DNA of 64,000 nt from assembly GCA_019188255.1 (NCBI GenBank), contig JAETXT010000011.1, forward strand, positions 1,364,001 to 1,428,000. The letters are read 5' to 3'. Positions 34,746 to 44,633 of this stretch are shown here, in pieces (within the stretch, counting starts at the first letter, position 1; every line of letters begins with the position of its first letter). The notes under the pieces were generated by a model that worked only from the letters and a program-made list of their open reading frames with translations, was not told the DNA's origin and ran no database searches. The translations under genes and the position numbers were made by a program. This DNA is from Verticillium longisporum (lineage: Eukaryota > Ascomycota > Sordariomycetes > Glomerellales > Plectosphaerellaceae).

Positions 34746-36191
34746 TCACCAAACTGGAAGATCCAGGTCGACCACGATGGGCTTGTTCGTCTTCCTACCG
34801 CCGACATGCGGGTAGCTCTTGGCCATGATAGCGCAGTTCACAACGCAGGTTTCCAACCGGCCGAGCCTCCCCGCCAACGCCTCGCCATCGCTCCGCGCCG
34901 ACGACGGATCCCCTCCCAGTCCCCGCGTTCCAATGTGCGGCATCGCGCCCCCCGGAACACCAGACTGCATCGTCGCCGTTGCGGACTGCGTCACCGCGTC
35001 GTCCCGCTCCGCCCAGGTGCCGCGCCCACCATCGTTCCGAAGCGGATTTCCGCCTCGCGACCCGAGACTGAGGATGCTCAGCTTCTTGCCCTCGGGCGCA
35101 GGATCGACCCACTGCTCAACAGACGTCTCCTTGAAGGCGACGTTGCCGCAGCTCAGGTCCCAGAGGACGCGTTCTGCGCCTCGCGCCTCGTGGACGTGGC
35201 CGCATGCCGCAAGGCGTGGACGGACGCGCCAGAGGGCGCGGCGCAGGGCTTCGCAGCCGGCTGAGCGGCGGGCGGGCGATTCATCACCGTGGGCGCGCGG
35301 CGGCGTGTGAGTTATGACGACGTCGGCGTCGAGGGGGATGGCGTCCCAGAGGGACGGGAGGTCGGCGGCTGTGGTTGGAGTGAGGGGGGGGAGGGGGGAG
35401 GCATAGGTGAAGGCCGAGAACGAGCCGTGGAGGGATGATAGGGGGGAGAAAGGGGAGCCGAAGGCCCTGAAAGTCGTGTGTGGCCCTTCTGGCGAGGAGA
35501 GGCGGATGGTGGTCGAGGCGTGGGCGAGGTAGGTAATCGATGGGGAGGATATCAGGAGGTCGAGGCAGTCTTGGTGAGTGTGAGAGGAGTCGGCGAGCGA
35601 GGAGCCCCGACTGGCGACGAGCTCGGGATCAAGATTCAGGTCATGGTTTCCTACGTAGCCATTCAGTCGTCGGCATAAGGCCAAGTTGAGCATGGAATAT
35701 CGCTGCTAGAGACACCACCGGCCGGAGACGCTGAGGTGATTCTGGAGATGCAGGTTCATCCCTTCAGAAAGGCCAACGTACCTGCAACGACTATTTTGGA
35801 TTCAAAGTCTGCCTTCTCTAACCACTGGACGACCCGGGACAACTGATCGAGAATTAGTTGCGGCGTTTCAGTTGACAGTCACGTCCTGGCCCTGATTCAG
35901 GGTAAGCTGATTCGCGTGCACACAACAAATATTGATGCCATAACATCCCGCAGGCCAAGCCCTTGAAGCTTGAAAACCATCCTTAAGTGTTTCTTACTCG
36001 GCCGGCCGAGGCCTGGAACCTGGAAATAGACCTCGAGGAGGTCGCAGTCTTACCTCGGAATATGATCCCTGGTTCGTCAAGTCACCAGCATGGATGAGGA
36101 CATCGCCACGGGGTAAGGCGGGTGTGTGATTGTGGGTGTCGGAGATGAGGACGAAGCGGGTACGACGGAGTGTTTCGGTTGACGATGACAT
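34746..36191 (-). CDS. Calcineurin-like metallophosphoesterase
   Basis: Three exons (36054-36191, 35782-35842, 34746-35650) encode 367 residues; the introns are 211 and 131 nt, with GTAAGA and GTACGT donors and CAACTAATT/CTACGTAG near the acceptors. Metal-binding motifs are in order: LISDTHNH (residues 15-22), HAGDLTNQG, VVAGNHDLNLD (about 64-74), and ITHTPPRAHGD with CGHVHEARG in the third exon. The C-terminus NKPIVVDLDLPVW is typical of the fungal family related to the 239AB/MPPED-type phosphoesterases. The substrate is unknown; homologues hydrolyse cyclic nucleotide or phosphomonoester substrates in vitro. The exon 2 fragment reads LSRVVQWLEKADFESKIVVA. All motif residues are intact. Confidence 0.87.
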
Positions 36192-38845
36192 GCTGAGTCT
36201 GAATCTAGGGCGTTGAGGCCGAAGACAAGCTCGATGTCGCAGTTTCCCTTCAATGTAGGCTCTGGCTGGTGCGGCAGGCTGCTCTGTGAGGTGAAGGTGT
36301 TTGGTCTTCAGACTGTTTTGATTCCGGAATCTTGACTGATGACCTCTTGTCAAGCAGCGATGTCATCTCTGGGCAAGTGCCTGCCTCTGCGCCCGACTCG
36401 AGTGGAAAGATGCGATTGCCTCTGGCCGTTCTCTCGTATTGTGGCTGGTGACGCCACAGGCTCGCAGTTTTCACCCAAACAGGACGATCAGTCTGCGTCG
36501 ATGCAGAATGGCCAATGTAAATGAATTTACGTGACAGAGGGTGCGATGATGCCTACTGCTCCTGATCGAGATACTCTATTGGTGCGATAGATATGTCCTT
36601 CTTTATTCATAAGGGCTGGTTCAATCTGGTGCAAATGAGGCCATCGCCACAGGTCATTTCAGGACAATTGGCAGGGAGCAGCCGGGTGTAGAGGTAGGTA
36701 AGCACTGCTTGACGAAGACCAGGTCTGACTGGGGTCAAGTGCCGGGAAGTGGAGTTTCTCGGCACTCCCTGGCAGAATGATGTCTACCAACCAAGTGCCT
36801 GACAACAGAATGTCTCGGCGCCCACGTTTGAGACCGCCGGATTCACGGCTGTTTGCAGACAAGACGCGATGGCCACTGCGTGGTCCCTCGTCGCCGGTGC
36901 ACCCGTGGTCAAGACCGTTTCCCATGGGCCACTTCCGCTGTTCATCAGGCTGAGACGACAGTGGAGGCATCTGATTCATCCCTTTAGTGCCCAAATTTGG
37001 CCTCAGTACATACACCGATCACCGCCTGCCTAATGAGCTTCGATGTGGATCTGAGCAGGTACAAGCTCAGTACATAATTGAGGGCAGGTATATCTGTGAG
37101 ATATAGGTAACATACAGGCATCTAGATGTACTGCTCGCTATATCCTTTAATTCAATTGGCGATATTTATTTTCTGCCACTCGGCTGTCGATCATACGAAG
37201 TACTGAGGCCAAATTTGGGCACTAAAGGGATGGCCCTGGTACGCAAATCCCTCCCAGAGGCAGCCCTGAACGGCCCCGACGGGCCCCCCAGCGAGGCACC
37301 AGCCCCCCCCCCCAGGCTCAGTGGACGCAGCGTTGACGGGCATTGGTGGGTTCACGCACGGTACAGATAGGACGGGTTCCATCCGCATGAGCCGCTCATC
37401 TCCGGGTGTCTTGCTTTTTCGCTGCGGCGGAGCGAGTGAGGTTGCTCATGAGGGGATCGCAAGTAGGCATCATTGCCACACAAACAGTCCTGCAGCTGAG
37501 CCCCTCCTCATGCCCGTCACGGGTGCAGTGTGTTGAACGCCGCCAGGACCACTGAAGAGGCAGCGATAGGATGATGCAGGGAGAGGAGCCACCTTGGCTG
37601 GAGGGTCTGCTGCTGCAATTGGCCTGGGGGCTGCAGAAGCGCTGCAGCGAATTGCTTCTGTGGGGAAAGGGGGGGAGACAAGATCACTTCTGCTGCGCAA
37701 TGTGCATTGGCGAGACGCGGCCTGTCTCTGGTTTAGACCTGGAACCTCTCTGACTTGAGGAAGAGGGAGAGAGAAGAGTAGTAGGGGACAGGAATGAGGG
37801 AGGAAGCAGCGTGCTGATGTATGAAGACGAATCGGGTCGGCATCACGAAGGCAAGGTAACATGGTCATATTAGGTAGGTTATTAGGTCCAATCTCATTAC
37901 ACCAAACCGTGGCTTGTCGTCGCCCAGTTGGAAGCGGTCCGCCGTGACCCCCCGGTGAGCCGCTCCCGAAGAAGAGGAAGGAGGGACCACCCACGCAAAA
38001 CTGAAGGGCAAGAGGGGAGAGTGGGGTTGCACGCTAAAGCTGGCACGGCCGCATGGGATTGGGGAGTTGAATTGATACCCACCTATTCCAGCCAATGATC
38101 GTGCCAGGTCGTGCCTGCTTCACCAACCCCCTTCCAAAAAAGACCCGACACTGGGGCGGGCACTGGCCTGCCTGGGGACCAGGACGTCCACGCCAAATTC
38201 CTCCACCACCTGCTACCTGCTGCTCTCTCTCTCACCACTCGTTGCCCTGCTTGCTGCTGTCTCGTCTCTCCTCTGCTCAGCGAACGTCGCTGGTCCCTGA
38301 AAGACGGACGCAAGCAGACAGACCACCAAACGCCAACACGAATTGACCCTGTGCACCGCCCGCGTTTCCACGACTCTCGTTTACCAGCTCGACTCTTCTT
38401 CCATGTTATCCATTCACAACTGCCGCCCAGCACCTTTTGGCACGCGCTGATCCCGGACCAGCCATCAGGGGCACCGTCATCCATTGTCTCCGTCTCTCCT
38501 CGCTTCGGCGACCTCTTCTTCTTTGCCCGTCGGTGAAGGGGCCAAAAACGCTGGCACGCAGACCCGTTCCACTCCAGCACTAGTCTGCCAGTTAGCCTAG
38601 CTTCCACACAAGCGATTGTTCGTTGACGACCCGCTGCTGCCCTTGCTTGCCCCTTCGTCATATCCCGCCTGCCAAACTCTCCACGACGACCGAGGCCGAA
38701 CCTTCCCTCTCACGTTGCGTCTTCGTTGCCTCTCCGCTCAACTTTCCGCAAACCCGCCCCGCCGGATGACCACGACGCGTCTTCTCTCGCTACCGAGACT
38801 GAGAACCACGCCTTGCTGGATTATCGCGCTCGTCTGAGCTTGAGC
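36192..38845. promoter_or_regulatory. Divergent intergenic region with a MITE
   Basis: 2.65 kb between the phosphoesterase and TeaR starts. It holds the 256-bp inverted-repeat element at 36977-37232. The 38.1-38.8 kb part is C/T-rich and probably the TeaR promoter and leader. No other gene is evident. Confidence 0.55.
36977..37232. mobile_element. MITE-like element with 33-bp perfect inverted repeats
   Basis: The left end (36977-37009) begins CATCCCTTTAGTGCCCAAAT and ends CCTCAGTAC; the right end (37200-37232) is its exact reverse complement. The 190 bp between are AT-rich and non-coding. A related element at 57246-57573 shares the terminal CATCCCTTT, the inner CTCAGTAC and an internal TTATTT(T)CTGCCAC word (here 37165-37179). 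No target-site duplication is obvious at the flanks. The structure fits a non-autonomous DNA transposon; the parent family is not identified. Confidence 0.82.
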
Positions 38846-40570
38846 ATGACCACCATGGCGGGTGCTCCAGCCTCCACCGCAACCATCACCGCCACGACCA
38901 ACAACAATGATGTCCAACAGTGGGACTTTGCCTCCAACAACCATGTAGAGGTACGTCAACCCTGGCTGCCTTTCTTTCTGTTCTGTAGCCGCATGGATCA
39001 ATCTCCATGCGTATAGTCCCTTCGTTTGGGTTAGTAGCTGACTCAAAAATTCGCACAGGAATACTCCCAGGACACAGTTTCTCCCATAATCAGCGAATAT
39101 GGTAGCCGGCCTGCGAATGGAAACGCCTCCGCCGGCTACGAATATGGCTTTGAGCCACTGCCACCCTCCCGAAAGAAACATTCCGTCGAAAACATGTCTT
39201 CTCTCAAGAACGCTCGATCTTGGGACAGGAGCAATCGCTCATCAGATGCTTCGACGAAGCCTACGTGGACCGACGACCTGAGTGCACCAAAGCGAGTCGG
39301 CACTGGCGACAAGCGAACCACAGCTGACCAACCCTTGAAGCATTGGGACGACGAAAACTCAAAGTGGATCCATCGCGACAAACTGGCCAAGATCGAAAGC
39401 CGAGAGCTCCAAGCGGCTGGCATCTACCTTCCTCGATCCCGGGCAAGCAGCAAGGTGCGCAAGGGCCGAAGCGAAGAGCGTCACCAGGGCACCAAGAGGA
39501 CTGCTTCGGCAGCGGCTGAGGACCGCGATCATTCTGTCCCAGCCAGCCGACACCGGAAGAACTCATCTGCTGCTGAGAACAGCCTGTCTGACAACCAGGC
39601 CCAGACACCCAGCTGGGACTTGCGACTTCCCGAGGAGATAGAGGCCGAAGGAGATCCTTACTGGACAAGTACCTCATCCAGGGCCGGCTCTAAAATTCCT
39701 GTGGCGAAAATGAGCCCTTTGCCGATTCCGGAAACCTTCATTGACCGCAACTCGCCTTCTTCACGCAGGCAGAGTGATGTCCCACGCGAAGCCGAGTCGA
39801 TCGCGTATTCCAAACCGAGTTCGAGCGCTGGTAGCTTCTATGCTCTCGCTGAACATGCTGCTGCTGGGTCGCTGCCACCAGCCAAGCGATCCCCCACCGA
39901 TGTCTCGCCCAGGAAGACGACTCCAACTGCTAGGAAGACATCTGCCCCAATTAAGTCGAACGGCTCCGTGAGCGGGCGGCCACGAACGCGTGGCGGTCCT
40001 AACAAAGACTCCACAAGCAGCACCGGCACGACTCGTCCTTCAACAAGGTCAGGCGAACTATCACCAGGCAACAGGGCGCCAGAGGGAGAACCGCCCTGGA
40101 TGATTGGAAGCTACAAGCCTGACCCTCGCTTGCCCCCCGATCAGCAATTGCTTCCCACAGTCGCACGACGGCTTCAGCAAGAGAAGTGGGAGAAGGAGGG
40201 CAAGTTCGGCAGTGTCTACGACAAGGAGTTCCGACCGATGACAGATGACGCCCTTCTGAGCCCCCCTGTGCGAGGCCCCAGCGGCGCGCAAGAAGAGGAG
40301 AAGCAGCCGCAGGAACAGTCCGACGAGTGGCCGCTCAAACCAATAGAGAGCAAGAGCCCGACCCTGAAGCAAGGCACTTCATACTCGACGATACCCAAAA
40401 TCTCTGAAAAGCCTCAGGTCAGCCCGCTGCCAAGCCCGCGGACGCCCGGACCTGTACCACAGTCGCTCCCTACAACACAGCAACAACCTGCGAGGGTGCC
40501 GGACGCCTCAGCGGAGAACGACGACGTGGCGCAGAAGAAGGGGGGCTGCGGGTGCTGCATCATCATGTGA
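38846..40570 (+). CDS. teaR: TeaR-like prenylated cell-end marker receptor (Mod5 family)
   Basis: Two exons, 38846-38950 and 39059-40570, flank a 108-nt intron (donor GTACGT, CTGAC branch, acceptor CACAG) and give 538 residues. The protein is mostly disordered, with conserved islands: SLKNARSWDRSNRSSDAS, DDENSKWIHRDKLAKIES, SWDLRLPEEIEAE, EPPWMIGSYKPDPRLPPDQQ and QQEKWEKEGKFGSVYDKEFRP. It ends GGCGCCIIM: CIIM is a CaaX box for farnesylation, and the neighbouring cysteines could be palmitoylated. TeaR in Aspergillus and Mod5 in fission yeast anchor the microtubule-delivered marker TeaA/Tea1 at the growing tip membrane. The island pattern and CaaX box match what I recall of TeaR. Two in-frame ATGs (MTTM) occur at the start; the first was taken. 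Confidence 0.84.
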
Positions 40571-41504
40571 TCCATCCGTTGCGGCTGTGGATGGGTGGAT
40601 GATGGGCACATCCCTTTTACGACGTTATGACTTTCCTTTTCTCTACTTTGATTCAAGCCCTGTATGTTACCTCAACAGCACTTCATCAAGCCGGCCGCTG
40701 AGCCGAGACAACAAGCCTAGCGAGGACTTGGTTTCCTTTACGGTTCCTGGGGGTTCAGCCGACTATTGTCATTCCCTGAGCAAGTACAGGACAATGGCCG
40801 TGTTCCTGAGCAAGCACAGGACAACGGCACGGCCAGTCCAGCGGTTTCCCAATCCGATACTCGACACTCCCCAGCCCACAAGACAGTATCTGTACAAGTA
40901 TAGAATTACTCCTAGTCTCTCCTTTTCTGCTTCACGGCGTCACGCATCAGCGTCTGCTACTCGTTTTCCTTGCTGTTTTTGGGAGAAGCCTTCATTGTCT
41001 TTGCATTATCCCCGACGACTCAGTTTGGGACCTTTTTTTTTTTTACAAATAACCCCCTTTAGTCGATGAGCTTGTTTGTTTTTTTGTTCTTCAAAAGGGG
41101 AGGATTGGTTGGATGGTGAGAAGAATCTGGAAGAAGGGGAGGAAGAAGGGACGAGACGGTGCGACACGGGGAGGCTATCCATCCATCTAGGCGATTTGAC
41201 TTCCTGATACCCCCTTGATTCTTGCGCGCTGGTCCTCGATGCCTGGCTGCGCCTGTTTTGCCAATTGGAGAGCGGGGACAGTCAGATAGAAATACAAGAG
41301 TTCTACAATCTGAGCATGCCGCTTGTGCCTTGACCGAGACTCGACGACGATGGTTGCTCACAACTAAGAGGGCCGCAAAACTGTGCAATACTCCGGACCT
41401 AAAGAAGACGCCGAGTCAGTCTGTCAAGTCTCACAGCCAGTCCCACCTCCCAAAGCAGGAAAAAAAGTTATGGCCGAACACCGAGGTGAACGACCCGTGT
41501 GAAT
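40571..41504. other. Intergenic region downstream of TeaR
   Basis: It contains the TeaR 3' UTR and a T run at about 41034-41044. Two near-identical 25-bp segments around AGCAAGTACAGGACAA occur at about 40780-40825. A run of A at about 41460-41466 (T on the minus strand) can serve as the pol III terminator of the tRNA gene. Confidence 0.5.
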
Positions 41505-41614
41505 TGACCACAGCAGGGCTCGAACCTGCAATCTCCTGATGCACTACAGCTACCGTCGTTTGTGAACAGTGAAGCTGATCGTAGTCAGACGCCTTGCCAT
41601 TGGGCCATGCGGCC
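41505..41614 (-). tRNA. tRNA-Arg(ACG): tRNA-Arg (anticodon ACG) with a 38-nt intron
   Basis: The mature tRNA is 72 nt, read from 41614 to 41505. The acceptor stem pairs GGCCGCA with TGTGGTC and leaves discriminator A. The A box is in TGGCCCAATGGCAAGG and the B box is GGTTCGAGCCC. The anticodon loop is CTACGAA with ACG at positions 34-36. The intron (41541-41578) sits one base 3' of the anticodon, the canonical position for nuclear tRNA introns. Inosine at position 34 would let it read CGU, CGC and CGA. A minus-strand T run about 40 nt downstream is a possible pol III terminator. Confidence 0.92.
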
Positions 41615-42509
41615 GTTTTGATGAAAACCCCTGGCCGGCGGGGACGCTCATAATCATTCATCGTGGGAGGCCGAGAAGGTGTGGACTCACAATGTGGATG
41701 CTGTGGAGGCGAAGAGGTTGACTAGCCCTAGTCTTTCTTGCTGGGGTCTTTGAAACTTCAACATTCTGAGGCGGGAAGGGGAGGGGCAGGATGCGGCGTT
41801 GTAGTTTGTATAGGGACGAGCAGAGTGACTGTCCTTTGTTCTGTGCTTCGAATTTTTTTTCTCCTTTGTGACGAGCTATGTGACATCCAAGTGACCATGC
41901 CGTGGCGAGCGAGGACCTCACCTGTCGACAAGAAACCACGTATGAATGCACACACACCTGAAAGCAGTGATATTCAACCCTAAATAGCTACAAGAAGCCG
42001 CGCCTGTCTGCAATGTCTATCTACTCATGCCTGGTTTTTGCATTTTGCCGTCCCAAAACACCTGTCGCTTGTCTAGTTGTTTTTTGATATCTGTTTCGAT
42101 ATACATCTACACGCACAATATCGTCCCCAGCTAGATAAGAGAAAAGAAAAGGAGACCACGGGAAGGGTGGACAGAGACCATCCCAATCCCCCGACTCTCG
42201 GTCCTGTCAAGGACGTGAACTGTTTGTGGACAGGGACCCTGACCTACGTCGAAAATACTCATCGCCTAGTCCGCTGCCCATGTTGGATCTGAGACCCGTG
42301 ATCCCTCATGGATAGACCTACCCCAAACCATCCAACCCATCCCACCCCTATCCCGACCTGCCAATATCCTTGGGGGCAGCATATTCAACCGTAACCGCTT
42401 GCCCAACAGACGAATCTTCTCGTTGCGTGTTGAACAACACGCCTGTTTTTTCTGCAGTTGCATCAGTAACACCGCGCGCACCTGTTGTTCTGCACCATAA
42501 CCAGCCAGA
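41615..42509. other. Intergenic region between the tRNA and the kinase
   Basis: 0.9 kb with no recognised gene. It includes the upstream region of the minus-strand tRNA and the 3' UTR of the kinase. Confidence 0.5.
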
Positions 42510-44633
42510 TCAGCGCACTTCCTCCGGTTCAACTTCTTCCCGGAATCGGATGCCACCGTCGACCTGCACCGCCTGGTTGACCCACTCGTTCGCTAGCACT
42601 TTGTCAAGCGTCCAACGAGTTCTGGCCCTCATGAGCAGGCCTTCAGTAATCTCCATTGCGCCCACAAGGCCTTTCTCGCGGAACTTGGTAATACTGGCGT
42701 CATGGTCACCATCGTCACCGGCATACTCAATCCAGCGCCACTCGGCGCGAGCTATCCTATGGCTCGTCCTGCTGCGCATGCGATGGGCATCGGCTCCGGA
42801 GCCGGGCAACGGATCGAACGGCAGACGCGACTCGAGGAGTGCATACAGGAGTACGCCCAGTGACCAGGCATCCGTAGCACGACCATCATAAGGCAGACCC
42901 ATGATCACCTCGAGCGGGGCGTAGTCTTCTAAGCCGCAGCGCCACGCGAGCTTTACGTCAACGGCGATGCGACGGGACAGTCCGAGAACACATAATGTGA
43001 TGACGGAGTAAGCATACGTGTCCCAGTCTATCGAATCAACCGCAAGCTCGGCGGGAGATGGGTTCACGAGAACATCTATGGATCATGTTAGCAAGCCATT
43101 TATGTAGACTGTATGAGACACGCACTCTCGAGCTTGATGTCTCGGTGACATATCCGTCGCTCATGCAGATATTTGACCGCACCCACCAACTCGGCAAACA
43201 TCCTACGCAGCAACGACGGCTTGAGCACCTCTCGGTGGCCTGTGGCTACATCGAACAGATCACCGCCAGGGCAGTGGCTGAGCACAAGAACGGCTCGCGT
43301 GGGCTCGATCGCCCACGCCTTCAGACGAACTAGTGAAGGATGATCAATACTTTGCATGATCTCCAACTCGCGCTTGAGACTCATCTCGATGCGCTCCTCG
43401 CTCGCACCACCTCTGGGTCCATGCTCGCACACCTTTACTGCGACCAGGGTTTTCTGGGAAGCTGGGTGTGTTCAAGCGTTGAAGTCTCAGACTGCGCTGT
43501 GTTCGATGCGTCGTCTTCATCGGCACCCATTTGGCTCGTTGCCAGCATGACACGGCTGAACGTGCCCTGACCCAGTAGCTTGACGGCCATCCATCTTCGT
43601 TTCTTTCCGTCATTTCGACCGTAAGCCTCGAAGGACTCAGCTTGGGGTTTGGATTTACTGCCGGCGGACGAATCGCTTTTAGACGACTCACTGGGGGGTG
43701 GGGTAGGAGGTTGGGCCACTGTCTGCGCAAGGCCTCGGGACTCGGCCATATTCACCTCGCGCCTGATGTGCGGCTCAGCAGCCTCCGCTGTCTGTTCCGG
43801 CTTGGCATGGGAGCCTGAAACTGTGACATGTCGCCTCGGTATTGACGACGGCTCTGGTATGTATTCGCTGACACTTCGGTTACGTCCATGTTGTGGGCCA
43901 GTGTGGCTGGATGCGCCGGCCTTGCCTTCAGTACCGTCGGGTCCGAGGCCAGCATATACTTTTCGTTTCGAAGCGTTGGCGAGGGCCGCCGCTATCGACT
44001 CGCCTGATGCAGAGACCAGAACGGAGTCGGGCGTAGGGTTAGGCATTAGTTCGCGGGACGGAGGTCGAGCGCTGAGAAGTTTCCAAGGACCGGGGAGTCT
44101 CCGGACAGGAGAGGAGACGGCAAGGGCGTAACGTCTCCCAGGGCGGATATGACAGGGCTCGGAACGCAAGAAACTGGTGTCGAAGGGTTGCCAAACGCGT
44201 TTGCGATGGCCCTTTTGGTACTCGGCGTCCTGGAGACTGGCTTCAAGCCCGAGGAGAATGGTTCGTGATACGAGTTGAGGCTTTCGCGGCCAGAGGAGAC
44301 AGCCTTGCCACCGCGTGACTCGATATTGATAGGGGCAGTCGGTCGGACGTCAGTCGCGATCCGAAGAGAGCTGTGGCCAGCAACAGTACTGGAACCGTTG
44401 CCAGAGTCCTGTGTCGAGAATTCGGGAGGCGGCGGCGAGGGACTTATGGTGTGGTCGTCGAACTGAATCCGGGGGTTCGAAGAAAAAGAGGCCGGATTGT
44501 CGATGCTCGGAGTTGCATTGTGTGATGTGAATTTGGGCACGAAGGGCTGTTTAACGGCAGGGATTGAGGTATCGTCCGATGCGTTTTCTGGTGTTGAACG
44601 TGTCGGCAAAGGCTGGCTTGAACCGGTGTACAT
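42510..44633 (-). CDS. Ser/Thr protein kinase with degenerate activation segment, two frameshifts
   Basis: The N-terminal half is Ser/Pro-rich. The kinase domain has a glycine loop LGQGTFSRV, VAVK lysine, and HRDIKLEN catalytic loop, where the codon for N is split by a 50-nt intron (43076-43125, donor GTGCGT). After it come VLVNPSPAELAVDSIDW and an altered activation segment: VITLCVLGLSRR has Val where the DFG-type Asp should be, and EDYAPLEVIMG replaces the usual APE. The family is a fungal kinase group with CPGGDLFDVATGH and WRWIEYAGDDGDHD, perhaps related to yeast PRR-type kinases. Two frameshifts occur at homopolymers: GGG at 44055-44057 (SALDLRP to RELMPNPTPDS) and TTTT at 43450-43453 (EHTQLPRK to TLVAVKVCEHG). 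The first ATG is at 44633. Catalytic activity is doubtful. Confidence 0.84.

Noticed and set aside
36977..37232. Inverted repeat as a transcription terminator or hairpin RNA
   Set aside because: The two arms are 190 bp apart and a second related copy exists 20 kb away, so a transposable element is the better explanation.
43435..43520. An intron bridging the kinase frame change near 43450
   Set aside because: A GTGCCG...CCCAG intron would restore frame, but it would delete an acidic linker that looks coding; a one-base undercall at the A/T run is simpler.
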